A DNA stretch of 9,330 nt from an uncultured Burkholderiaceae bacterium (lineage in GTDB: Bacteria; Pseudomonadota; Gammaproteobacteria; Burkholderiales; Burkholderiaceae), in contig CALMPB010000088.1 in assembly GCA_937871985.1 (NCBI GenBank), positions 1 through 9,330 of the forward strand, in the 5' to 3' direction. Positions 1 to 6,450 of this stretch are shown here, one piece after another; positions within the stretch are counted from its first letter, which is position 1, and every line of letters begins with the position of its first letter. The notes beneath the pieces are model-generated. The model ran no database searches and was not told where the DNA came from. It was given only the letters and a program-made list of their open reading frames with translations. Made by a program: the position numbers and the translations under genes.

Positions 1-1007
1 GCCTTGGCCAGGTGCTGGAAGTCCAGGCGTGTGTAGATTTGGGTGGTGGAAATATTGGCGTGGCCCAGCATTTCCTGGACGGCGCGCAAGTCCTGGGCCG
101 ACTGCAGAACATGGCTGGCGAAACTGTGGCGCAGGCTGTGCGGATGCACGTGCACGGGCAGGTTGGCAAGCGCGGCCAGCCTGTTCAATTGCACCTGCAC
201 GACGCGCGGCGAAATGCGCTTGCCGCGCACGCCCAGGAACAGGGCGGCCGAGGCATCGATGGCTTCGAGGCTGGATTCGGCGCCTGGGCCGGGTGCGGCG
301 CCGGCCGTTGATTCAATGTCCGAGCCCAAGCCAGGGCGCGATGGCCGCCCGGCGTTTTGACTGGCGTACATGGCCAGTTTGGGGCGTTCGTCCAGCCACA
401 GGCGGATGGCCTGGATTGCCTGGGTTCCCAGCGGCACGCTGCGGGTTTTATTGCCCTTGCCGCGAACGGTGGCTTCAGCTTCGTCCAGTTGTATCCAGCT
501 TTGCGATTCGTATGCGCCTTGCCGGGTGTAGCGCCAGTCCAGGCTGACCAGTTCGGCCAGGCGCAGGCCGCTGGAGTACAGCACCTCGAACATGGCCTGG
601 TCGCGGCACTCCACCGGGGTTTTGGGCTGGGGCAGGCCTGGCCGGTCGAGCAGGGCCTGGGCCTGTTCGACCGATAGCGCCTTGGGCAGGCTGCGCGGCA
701 CCTTGGGGGCGCGCACGCCCGCCGCGGGGTTGTGGCGCAGGCCGGCGGAGGGCGCCCACCATTGGAAGAAGCCGCGCCAGGCGGCCAGGGCGCGAGCCAG
801 GCTGCGCGGCTTGAGGCCTTGCGCATGCAGCTTGGCCAGCGCCTGGCGGATATGGCTTTCGGAGAAGTCCGGCAGGGGGGTATTGGGATGGATCTTCACG
901 AGGTGGTGCAGATCCTGCCGGTAGCCCTGCAAGGTGTGGTCGGAATAGCGCCGCTCGGCTTGCAGATGAACCAGCCACTGTTCCATCGGGGCGGGCAGCG
1001 CGTGCAT
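1..1007 (-). CDS. xerC: Tyrosine recombinase XerC (3' end cut by window edge)
   Basis: Site-specific tyrosine recombinase that, with XerD, resolves chromosome dimers at dif during division. Translating from the ATG at 1007 gives 335 codons with no stop before base 1, so the last residues lie outside. The N-terminal core-binding domain (about 1–100, with RRYSDHTLQGYRQDL near 19–33) is followed by the catalytic domain. All six catalytic residues are visible: R149 (SSGLRLAEL), K184 (RGKGNKTR), H290 and R293 (HPHSLRHSF), H316 (LGHANIS) and Y325 (IYTRLDF). Residues about 216–254 form a Gly/Pro/Ala/Ser-rich insertion between the K184 strand and the HxxR box, so the protein is longer than the usual roughly 300 residues. 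The start lies 14 nt after the DUF484 stop, and no strong ribosome-binding site is seen. The dapF–DUF484–xerC order, also known from enterobacteria, supports XerC over XerD. Confidence 0.95.
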   Translation of the reverse strand, partial: MHALPAPMEQWLVHLQAERRYSDHTLQGYRQDLHHLVKIHPNTPLPDFSESHIRQALAKLHAQGLKPRSLARALAAWRGFFQWWAPSAGLRHNPAAGVRAPKVPRSLPKALSVEQAQALLDRPGLPQPKTPVECRDQAMFEVLYSSGLRLAELVSLDWRYTRQGAYESQSWIQLDEAEATVRGKGNKTRSVPLGTQAIQAIRLWLDERPKLAMYASQNAGRPSRPGLGSDIESTAGAAPGPGAESSLEAIDASAALFLGVRGKRISPRVVQVQLNRLAALANLPVHVHPHSLRHSFASHVLQSAQDLRAVQEMLGHANISTTQIYTRLDFQHLAK

Positions 1008-1021
1008 GGCCGATTACCGTG

Positions 1022-1711
1022 TCAGGCGCTTTCGGGCGGGTTGTCGAGGCTTTCCAGGCGGGTCAGGCTGGCGCTGGCCAATTCGTTGATGGTGCCCAGG
1101 AAGGCCGTGCCCATGTCGGGGGTGAAGCGATCGGTTTCGTCGGAGCCCAGAACCAGCAGGCCGAAGGGCTGGGTCCGGCTGTGCGGCTTGAGCGCCACGA
1201 TGGCCAGCGAGGCGGGAGGCGTGCCCAGCCACGAAGCGGCTTCTTGTTCCTTGAGCGGGCCGCAGTACGGGTGCTGGAGCTCTTGCGCGTACTGGCGGAT
1301 GCTGGGGGTGACGTCCTGGGTGAACTCGTTGTCGTGGCCCAGGGCGGGAATATCCCACAGCCGCAGGGCGATGGCCGGCAGGTCGAAGAGGTCGCTGAGG
1401 CTGCGCACGATATGGCCGGGCAGGTTCAGGGGATCGGGCTCGGCCAGCATGCGGCTGCACCATGCGGTAAGGGTCTTGCTGATTTTCTCGTTGCCCGACG
1501 CGTTGTGGATAAGGCCCGACAGCTTCCATTCCAATTCCTTGGCCTTGGTCCTGAGCGTGAGGATTTGCCTTTCGCCCAGGGAGATGGCCCGGGTCTCGTT
1601 GGGGTGCGGAACGCGCAGCGAGGAGAACAGGTCGGCGTGCTGCTGGAAGAAATCGGGGTTCTCGGCAAGAAATACGGCGACGTCGTCGGCGGTGAGGTTG
1701 GCAGCGCTCAT
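1022..1711 (-). CDS. DUF484 family protein (GAF-like)
   Basis: A 229-residue DUF484 protein; the family is usually encoded between dapF and xerC (E. coli YigA position), and its molecular role is not established. The N-terminus carries the family pattern: [20 protein letters not shown] (residues 9–28) followed by LRVPHP (32–37). Residues about 45–72, with an [18 protein letters not shown] core, look like a short coiled coil. The remainder (about 80–215) fits a GAF-like fold. No catalytic residues are evident. I chose the ATG at 1711 because the longer open frame reaching 1822 only overlaps dapF, because this start gives the family N-terminus, and because AAGGA lies 12 nt upstream (1728–1724). 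The start overlaps the dapF stop as ATGA, which suggests translational coupling. xerC follows after 14 nt, so the three genes probably share a transcript. Confidence 0.88.
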   Translation of the reverse strand: MSAANLTADDVAVFLAENPDFFQQHADLFSSLRVPHPNETRAISLGERQILTLRTKAKELEWKLSGLIHNASGNEKISKTLTAWCSRMLAEPDPLNLPGHIVRSLSDLFDLPAIALRLWDIPALGHDNEFTQDVTPSIRQYAQELQHPYCGPLKEQEAASWLGTPPASLAIVALKPHSRTQPFGLLVLGSDETDRFTPDMGTAFLGTINELASASLTRLESLDNPPESA

Positions 1712-2601
1712 GGCTTGCTTGCATCCTTGAGATTGAGTGACTGGGTAAGGGCGTCGATGTCGATCTGGCCCGAGAATACGGTGGCGGCAGGGCCGCTCAT
1801 GCGCAGGCTGGCGCCGTTCCATTCAATGGTGAGCGGGCCGCCCCGTGTGTGAACCAGAACCGGGCTGTCCAGCAGGCCGCGGCGTATGCCCGCAACGACG
1901 GCGGCGCATGCGCCCGTGCCGCAGGCCAGGGTTTCGCCCGCGCCGCGTTCGTAGACGCGCAGCTTGATGCTGTGGCGGTCGACGACCTGCATGAAACCGG
2001 CGTTGACGCGCTGGGCGAAACGCGGGTTGGACTCGATGAGCGGCCCGGTTCGCGCGACGGGAGCGGTGTCGACGTTTTCTACGACCTGGACGGCGTGGGG
2101 GTTGGAGATGGCCACCAGCGAGAGCTCGGGCGCGCTGCCGTCGGCAAGAGGCAGCGTCCAGAGCGTATCGTTGGCCATGGCGCGTGATTGCAGGCCTTGC
2201 GTGTCGAAGTGCACGTCCGCGGGTTCGAAACGGGTTTGCCCCATGTCGACGGCGACTTCGCCGGACTCGGATTCGTTGAGCACGATGAGGCCAGTGCAGA
2301 TTTCGGCGCGCAGGGGATTGCGCTTGGACAGGCCTTGTTCGTGCACGAAACGCACGAAGCAGCGGGCGCCGTTGCCGCAGTGTTCGACCTCGCTGCCGTC
2401 GGCGTTGAAGACGCGGTAGCGAAAGTCGGCGTCGGGGTGCAGCGGGTTTTCGACCAGGAGGATTTGATCGGCGCCCACGCCGAAATGGCGGTCGGCCAGG
2501 GCGCGCGCGCGTTCAGGCGTGATTTCGATGGCTTGGCGCACGCCGTCGAGAACGACGAAATCGTTGCCGGCGCCGTGCATTTTGGTGAAGTTCCAGATCA
2601 T
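1708..2601 (-). CDS. dapF: Diaminopimelate epimerase
   Basis: Converts LL- to meso-diaminopimelate in the cytoplasm, the last step before lysine and a direct peptidoglycan precursor. It is PLP-independent and uses two cysteines as acid and base. Both are present: C75 in EHCGNGARC (73–81) and C227 in [10 protein letters not shown] (225–234). The N-terminus [20 protein letters not shown] (1–20) is the family signature, and VGADQ (42–46), FNADGSEVE (65–73), NPHAV (167–171) and ERGAGET (218–224) match substrate-binding segments. The 297 residues are slightly longer than the usual 270–285, with extra length mainly at the C-terminus. The residue before NPHAV is Ser (ISNPHAV) where Gly is common; I expect no loss of activity. 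The start is fixed by the conserved N-terminus, although its ribosome-binding site is weak. The stop overlaps the DUF484 start by ATGA. Confidence 0.97.
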   Translation of the reverse strand: MIWNFTKMHGAGNDFVVLDGVRQAIEITPERARALADRHFGVGADQILLVENPLHPDADFRYRVFNADGSEVEHCGNGARCFVRFVHEQGLSKRNPLRAEICTGLIVLNESESGEVAVDMGQTRFEPADVHFDTQGLQSRAMANDTLWTLPLADGSAPELSLVAISNPHAVQVVENVDTAPVARTGPLIESNPRFAQRVNAGFMQVVDRHSIKLRVYERGAGETLACGTGACAAVVAGIRRGLLDSPVLVHTRGGPLTIEWNGASLRMSGPAATVFSGQIDIDALTQSLNLKDASKP

Positions 2602-2781
2602 GGCCTACCGCTGGGGTGTATTGCTTGAATATGTATACAGGAAACTTTATTAGCTTAACAGGGGTGAGCGCATTATGGGTCGTTTTAGCGTGAGCGTTGT
2701 ATGTTCTTTAGACGCCATGCCGGAACTGCACGCCCATTCGCCGCGCCGGGGCACGGTGGATGCTTCGGGCGGCCAGCTCGC
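2602..2781 (-). promoter_or_regulatory. Intergenic region with probable dapF promoter
   Basis: This 180-bp gap separates the acyltransferase stop from dapF, and its 2620–2700 part is clearly more AT-rich than the flanking genes. On the minus strand, TATACA at 2637–2632 is a plausible -10 box and would leave a leader of about 24 nt. CATAAT at 2677–2672 is an alternative. Neither has a convincing -35 box at the proper distance. The heptamer GTGAGCG (plus strand) occurs twice, at 2664–2670 and 2690–2696. No clear terminator for the upstream acyltransferase is visible, so read-through into dapF remains possible. Confidence 0.3.
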
Positions 2782-3672
2782 TCAATAAGGTCGCGGCTCG
2801 CCTTCGGGGCGGGTCTTGAAGCGGCGGTGCACCCAGTAATACTGGGCGGGGTCGGGGCGTATCCAGGATTCGATGAGCCCGTTGATGCGGGCGGTGGCTT
2901 CTTCCAGGGTCTGGTCGCCGGGAAAGTCTTCCAGCGCCGGAAGCACGTCGACCTGGTATTGGCCGGTTTCGGCGTTCAGGCGGCTGACGATGGGGACGAC
3001 GGCGGCGTCCCAGTTCTTGGCGATTTGCGCGGTGGTGAGCAGGGTGGCGGCCTGGATGCCGAAAAAGGGCACGAAGGCGGCGCCGTCGAGGCCGAAGTCC
3101 ATGTCGGGCAGGTAGTACACGGGCACGCCGGCGCGCAGTTGCCGGATGAGGCCGCGCACGCCGTCGCGGCGGCTGATGAGGTGAACCGTGTTGAAGCGGC
3201 CGCGTCCCTCGCGCACGATGGTGTCGACGTCGGCATTGCTTTGCGGGGTGTACAGGGTGGCGGATTCCTTCAGGAACAGGGTAAGGCGGGTGGCGGCGGC
3301 GTCCAGGCCGATGAAATGCGGGGCCAGCAGAATGATGCGGCGCTTGGCTTTGAGCAGCGCGTCAAGGTGGTCCAGCCCGTTGATGCGGATGGTTTCAAGA
3401 ATGCGTTCGGGTGAGCCGAACCAGATGAGGCCGCGGTCGATCATGGACTGGGCCAGCAGGCGGAAGTGACGGGCCAGCATGGCCTGTCGTTGAGGTTCGT
3501 CGAGGCCGGGAAAGCACAGCGCCAGGTTGGTGCGCACGATATGGGCGCGCGAGCGCAGCAGCCTGGCCGACAGCCAGCCCAGCACGCGGCCCCAGCGCAG
3601 GCGGGTGGCGTCGGAGCAGCGGCCGAAGTACGAAAAGATCGAGGTCAGAAATTTCTGTTTGTCGAGTCTCAT
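2782..3672 (-). CDS. lpxL: LpxL/HtrB-family lipid A late acyltransferase
   Basis: Member of the LpxL/LpxM/HtrB family, inner-membrane enzymes that move an acyl chain from acyl-ACP onto the hydroxyl of a primary acyl group of lipid A. The 296-residue protein has the catalytic HX4D motif at H119–D124 (APHFIGLD) and an R47..N49 / CFPG (53–56) segment near the N-terminus. YYLPDMDFG (185–193) matches the YAPDHDYG box of E. coli LpxL, and QYYWVHRRFK (277–286) is the family's C-terminal box. No strong membrane segment is seen; the N-terminus (about 8–40) is rather amphipathic and basic. It lies 52 nt after the other acyltransferase on the same strand, probably in one operon. Bordetella is known to carry two adjacent LpxL-type genes, but which acyl chain and position this one serves cannot be read from the sequence. 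No good ribosome-binding site precedes the ATG. Confidence 0.85.
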   Translation of the reverse strand: MRLDKQKFLTSIFSYFGRCSDATRLRWGRVLGWLSARLLRSRAHIVRTNLALCFPGLDEPQRQAMLARHFRLLAQSMIDRGLIWFGSPERILETIRINGLDHLDALLKAKRRIILLAPHFIGLDAAATRLTLFLKESATLYTPQSNADVDTIVREGRGRFNTVHLISRRDGVRGLIRQLRAGVPVYYLPDMDFGLDGAAFVPFFGIQAATLLTTAQIAKNWDAAVVPIVSRLNAETGQYQVDVLPALEDFPGDQTLEEATARINGLIESWIRPDPAQYYWVHRRFKTRPEGEPRPY

Positions 3673-3724
3673 GGGCTGGGATGCGGATGCTGGAAGAAAT
3701 GCCTTGCGGTTTTGCGTTGCCGCG

Positions 3725-4567
3725 CTAGGTAGGCGGGGGCGGCGCCCCGGCCGGGGTTTTGTAGCGGTTGTAGCTCCACAGATATTGCGCGGGAAAGCGG
3801 CGTATCAGGGTTTCCATGGTCTGGTTGATGAGCGTGGCCTGCTCGACCGGATCGGCGGGCAGGGGCTCGGGCAGGCGCAAATAATGGATGCGCCAGCCGC
3901 GGCCCGCCGGCAAGCGTTCGCCGGCGGTCAGAATAATGGCCACCCCTGTTTGAGTGGCCAGCTTGCCCGGCAGGGTCATGGTGTAGGCGGGGCGTCCGAA
4001 AAACGGCGCCCAGACGCCGTCGCCTTTGCCAGGGGCTTGGTCGGGCAGCATGCCCACGGCTTCGCCGCGCTTGAGCGCCCGCACGAATTCGCGCACGCCC
4101 TGCATGGTGGCCGGTACGGCGCGCAGGGCCGACGTGTTGCGCGCGCTTTCCATGACGGGCGCGAGAATCGCTTTGCGCGGAGGGCGGAACATGACGGTGA
4201 TGGGGCCGTGGCGGGTGAGGTAGCGCGCCGTGATTTCGAAACATCCCAGATGGGGAGTGAGGTACAGAATGCCGCGCCCTTCGGCCAACGCCGCTTCGAC
4301 CACGGCATTGTCGTCGCTGACGACTTTGCCCAGGCTTTGCTCGTTGCGCAGCCATACCTTGGGCAACTCCAGAATCATGGCGCCGGCCTGCGCCGCGGCC
4401 CGGCGGGCGAAGGCCGCGCCGGGATAGCCGGCCTGGGCGGCATTGGCGCGCAGGCGCCGACGGTACCTGCCCGGCCAGGCATAAGCGATGCGCCCGCCAA
4501 CTCGCCCCAGCCCGTGCAGTACGGGCAACGGCAGCCAGGCAAGCAGGCGGAACAGGGTCAATAGCAT
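3725..4567 (-). CDS. Second LpxL/HtrB-family acyltransferase (HX4E type)
   Basis: A 280-residue member of the same lysophospholipid/lipid A acyltransferase family as the next gene, but clearly different in sequence. The catalytic motif is H106–E111 (TPHLGCFE), i.e. HX4E rather than HX4D. GMLPDQAPG (172–180) replaces the PDMDFG box, PFFGRPAYTMTLPGKLA follows it, and the C-terminal box is QYLWSYNRYK (261–270) instead of a WxHRRFK form. The N-terminal stretch (about 2–30) is hydrophobic and could anchor the protein in the inner membrane. The start at 4567 is the first ATG and gives the expected N-terminus. It is transcribed divergently from metK and is probably first in an operon with the other acyltransferase. 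The family is sure; the donor chain length and lipid A position are not, so I give no symbol. It may be the LpxL2-type or LpxL1-type partner known in Bordetella and Neisseria. Confidence 0.82.
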   Translation of the reverse strand: MLLTLFRLLAWLPLPVLHGLGRVGGRIAYAWPGRYRRRLRANAAQAGYPGAAFARRAAAQAGAMILELPKVWLRNEQSLGKVVSDDNAVVEAALAEGRGILYLTPHLGCFEITARYLTRHGPITVMFRPPRKAILAPVMESARNTSALRAVPATMQGVREFVRALKRGEAVGMLPDQAPGKGDGVWAPFFGRPAYTMTLPGKLATQTGVAIILTAGERLPAGRGWRIHYLRLPEPLPADPVEQATLINQTMETLIRRFPAQYLWSYNRYKTPAGAPPPPT

Positions 4568-4616
4568 GGGCGGCGGATTATCTGTTAATTATCTATCTGT
4601 CTAAACGGCGAAAAGC
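4568..4616 (-). promoter_or_regulatory. Probable promoter region of the acyltransferase operon
   Basis: An AT-rich stretch directly upstream of the acyltransferase ATG. On the minus strand GATAAT at 4593–4588 is a reasonable -10 box and would give a leader of about 14 nt; a second GATAAT at 4582–4577 is too close to the start. No good -35 box is visible. ACAGATA on the minus strand (TATCTGT on plus, at 4579–4585 and 4594–4600) is repeated with a 15-bp period over this region, which could be a regulator site or chance in AT-rich DNA. Confidence 0.3.
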
Positions 4617-4635
4617 AGTGGGGGTCATTTTCGCT

Positions 4636-4641
4636 TAAAAT
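4636..4641 (+). promoter_or_regulatory. Candidate -10 box of the metK promoter
   Basis: TAAAAT lies in the position expected for a sigma-70 -10 element and would place the transcript start near 4648, right where the first leader hairpin begins. The -35 region at the usual distance (about 4613–4618) does not resemble TTGACA, so the call rests on the -10 box and on the fit with the leader structure. Confidence 0.4.
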
Positions 4642-4647
4642 GGAAAG

Positions 4648-4822
4648 TATCGCTGAGTTAACCGACAACTTGCGGAGCGATGACAACGTCTGCGCCAAAG
4701 CGCGGCGTTGCCTAAAACTGCTAAAGCGTCGCGCCCCGCATTCATGCCATTTGCTGTCCCGAGGTGCAACGCGTTCCGTTCAACCTCGTTAGCTGGAAAT
4801 CCAGCTGTAAGGACGTATCGCT
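4648..4822 (+). promoter_or_regulatory. Structured metK leader RNA, candidate riboswitch of unassigned class
   Basis: A leader of about 175 nt precedes metK. By eye it contains four hairpins. The first is atcgct 4649–4654 with agcgat 4676–4681 (inner agtt/aact 4656–4659/4667–4670). The second is caacgtc 4684–4690 with ggcgttg 4704–4710 (one G·U), capped by gcgc/gcgc around loop caaa. The third is cgaggt 4760–4765 with acctcg 4783–4788 (inner aacg/cgtt). The fourth is agctgg 4791–4796 with ccagct 4801–4806 around aaat. Loop bases tgcgg 4671–4675 can also pair with ccgca 4736–4740 as a pseudoknot. The ribosome-binding site aagga (4809–4813) follows. It does not show the core motifs of the SAM or SAH classes that I can recall. 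Its place before SAM synthetase makes SAM or methionine the obvious ligand to test; this is inference. Confidence 0.45.
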
Positions 4823-5986
4823 GTGGTAAATAACGATTTTCTCTTCACTTCCGAATCGGTCTCCGAAGGCCATCCCGACAAGGTCGCCGACCAGATCTCC
4901 GATTCCATCCTCGACGCCATTTTCACGCAAGACCCGCATGCCCGCGTCGCGGCCGAAACCCTGTGCAATACCGGCCTGGTCGTGCTGGCCGGCGAAATCA
5001 CCACGACGGCCAATGTGGACTACATCCAGGTGGCGCGCGACACCATCAAGCGCATCGGCTACGACAACACCGACTACGGCATCGACTACAAGGGCTGCGC
5101 GGTGCTGGTCGCCTACGACAAGCAGTCGCCCGACATCGCCCAGGGCGTGGATCGCAATCCCGAGCAGAACATGGACCAGGGCGCCGGCGACCAGGGCCTG
5201 ATGTTCGGCTACGCCTGCGACGAAACCCCCGACCTCATGCCCGCGCCCATCTGGTATTCGCACCGCCTGGTGCAGCGCCAAAGCGAGCTGCGCAAAGACG
5301 GCCGCCTGCCCTGGCTGCGTCCCGATGCCAAATCGCAGGTCACCTTCCGCTATGTCAACGGCAAGCCGGTCGAGGTCGACACCGTGGTGCTGTCCACCCA
5401 GCATTCGCCCGACATTTCCCAGGCCGATATCCGCGAAGCCGTCATCGAGCACATCATCAAGCCCAGCTTTGCCGACGGCCTGATCACGCCCAAGACCAAG
5501 TTCCTGGTCAATCCCACCGGCATTTTCGTCATCGGCGGCCCGCAGGGCGATTGCGGCCTGACCGGCCGCAAGATCATCGTCGACACCTACGGCGGCGCAT
5601 GCCCCCACGGCGGCGGCGCGTTCTCGGGCAAGGATCCCTCCAAGGTAGACCGTTCGGCCGCCTATGCCGCCCGCTACGTGGCCAAGAACATCGTTGCCGC
5701 CGGCCTGGCCAGCAAGTGCCAGGTGCAGATCAGCTACGCCATCGGCGTGGCCGAGCCCATCAACATCACCGTCAACACCGACGGCACGGGCGTCATCGGC
5801 GATGACAAGATCGCCATGCTGGTGCGCGAGCATTTCGACCTGCGTCCCAAGGGCATCATCAATATGCTGAACCTGCTGCGCCCCATCTACGCGAAGACGG
5901 CGGCCTACGGGCACTTCGGCCGCCAGGAGCCGGAATTCAGCTGGGAAGCCACCGACAAGGCCGCCGTGCTGAAGAAAGCGGCCTAA
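4823..5986 (+). CDS. metK: S-adenosylmethionine synthetase
   Basis: Makes S-adenosylmethionine from methionine and ATP, with release of phosphate and pyrophosphate; cytoplasmic, normally a homotetramer needing Mg2+ and K+. The 387 residues are the usual length. Signatures seen: [13 protein letters not shown] (8–20) with the ATP/phosphate-contacting H17 and the metal-binding D19, [16 protein letters not shown] (from 120), and the glycine-rich phosphate loop [16 protein letters not shown] (from 263). The start is GTG at 4823, giving [11 protein letters not shown] in register with the family, with aagga at 4809–4813, 9 nt upstream. It has a long structured leader, is divergent from the acyltransferases, and is followed by a strong terminator, so it is probably its own transcription unit. 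The GTG start lies next to a repeat of the first leader stem, so initiation may be RNA-controlled. Confidence 0.98.
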   Translation: MVNNDFLFTSESVSEGHPDKVADQISDSILDAIFTQDPHARVAAETLCNTGLVVLAGEITTTANVDYIQVARDTIKRIGYDNTDYGIDYKGCAVLVAYDKQSPDIAQGVDRNPEQNMDQGAGDQGLMFGYACDETPDLMPAPIWYSHRLVQRQSELRKDGRLPWLRPDAKSQVTFRYVNGKPVEVDTVVLSTQHSPDISQADIREAVIEHIIKPSFADGLITPKTKFLVNPTGIFVIGGPQGDCGLTGRKIIVDTYGGACPHGGGAFSGKDPSKVDRSAAYAARYVAKNIVAAGLASKCQVQISYAIGVAEPINITVNTDGTGVIGDDKIAMLVREHFDLRPKGIINMLNLLRPIYAKTAAYGHFGRQEPEFSWEATDKAAVLKKAA

Positions 5987-6005
5987 GTTGAAAATGACCT
6001 AAGTT

Positions 6006-6035
6006 CGCCTGAGCAGGCAGGACGCCGGGTTTTTT
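6006..6035 (+). terminator. Weak terminator-like hairpin after metK
   Basis: cgcctg at 6006–6011 can pair with cagg (6018–6021) and cg (6023–6024) around a bulged A, followed after five bases by a run of six T (6030–6035). The stem is short and imperfect, and the T run is not immediately adjacent. It may be a first, leaky stop before the stronger terminator downstream. Confidence 0.3.
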
Positions 6036-6066
6036 CGGTTCGATCCTGTTCTGTGGTTGCGCAATG

Positions 6067-6098
6067 GGGGCTGCCCGGTCGGGCAGCCCCTTCTTGTT
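6067..6098 (+). terminator. Intrinsic terminator of metK
   Basis: A perfect 10-bp stem, ggggctgccc (6067–6076) with gggcagcccc (6081–6090), closes on a ggtc tetraloop and is followed by the T-rich ttcttgtt. This is a textbook Rho-independent terminator about 80 nt after the metK stop. It separates metK from the DUF1289 gene. Confidence 0.88.
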
Positions 6099-6140
6099 CG
6101 TGTAATGGATGACGCTGGCATGGTTATGTCTTCCATGCTG

Positions 6141-6170
6141 TTGCGAGGGTGTTAAAGTCCCCTGTAAAGA
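6141..6170 (+). promoter_or_regulatory. Possible promoter for the DUF1289 gene
   Basis: ttgcga (6141–6146) and taaaga (6165–6170) are spaced 18 bp apart and resemble -35 and -10 boxes. Because the metK terminator lies upstream, the gene should need a promoter about here. A start near 6177 would leave only a few bases of leader before the ATG at 6186, so the true promoter may be elsewhere. Confidence 0.25.
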
Positions 6171-6185
6171 AATTTTTTCAAAGCC

Positions 6186-6413
6186 ATGAGCGACACGCCC
6201 GAATCCTCTTCGAACCCGCCTTCCGCCGACCAAAGCCGCAGCCTTGCGCCCAGCGACTCGCCGTGCGTGGCCATTTGTTCGACGCTCTACGACGAAATCT
6301 GCCGGGGTTGCGGCCGCACGGCCATGGAAGTGGCCAACTGGGTGTTTCTTTCCGAAGAAGAACGGCAGGCTGTCTGGGTTCGCATCAAGTCGCAGGGCTA
6401 TCCGCGGCGTTAG
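6186..6413 (+). CDS. DUF1289 family small cysteine-rich protein
   Basis: A 75-residue protein with the DUF1289 pattern: [21 protein letters not shown] (residues 25–45), then EVANW and a [13 protein letters not shown] helix. Four cysteines, C27, C31, C39 and C42, are spaced CX3C–X7–CX2C and look like a zinc or iron-sulfur site. The family is widespread in proteobacteria and has no established function; neighbouring metal or redox chemistry is only a guess. The first 24 residues are Ser/Pro-rich and probably disordered. The ATG at 6186 is the first in frame and gives the usual short tail before the motif, although its ribosome-binding site is poor. It lies between the metK terminator and the ahcY riboswitch; the leader promoter of ahcY begins directly after its stop codon. 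Confidence 0.82.
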   Translation: MSDTPESSSNPPSADQSRSLAPSDSPCVAICSTLYDEICRGCGRTAMEVANWVFLSEEERQAVWVRIKSQGYPRR

Positions 6414-6437
6414 CCCTCTCCCGCCACCAAACTACGC

Positions 6438-6443
6438 TACAAT
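6438..6443 (+). promoter_or_regulatory. -10 box of the ahcY promoter
   Basis: TACAAT differs from TATAAT at one base. It would start transcription around 6450, exactly at the foot of the riboswitch P1 stem (6451). No clear -35 box is seen at 17 bp (cccgccacc region). The fit between the predicted start and the aptamer is the main support. Confidence 0.55.
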
Positions 6444-6450
6444 TTGCGTT

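Noticed and set aside
1..1007. xerC as a mobile-element or integron integrase
   Set aside because: Conserved placement after dapF–DUF484 and the absence of att-like repeats or cassettes point to the housekeeping recombinase.
732..1730. 332-codon and related plus-strand frames opposite xerC and DUF484
   Set aside because: No motif and no ribosome-binding site; the minus-strand genes account for the region fully.
2717..2788. Small plus-strand open frame of 23 residues (MPELHAHSPR...) in the gap before dapF
   Set aside because: No ribosome-binding site, overlaps the acyltransferase 3' end, and no sign of coding constraint.
3527..4564. 345-codon open frame on the plus strand opposite the acyltransferase
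   Set aside because: The minus-strand frame has the complete acyltransferase motif set; this one has only shadow composition.
4742..5914. 390-codon open frame on the minus strand opposite metK
   Set aside because: Shadow of metK, with the typical antisense composition and no recognisable domain.
5982..6005. Direct repeat cctaagtt at 5982–5989 and 5998–6005 around the metK stop codon
   Set aside because: Two 8-nt copies with a 16-nt period, no stem or known site; most likely chance or a small local duplication.
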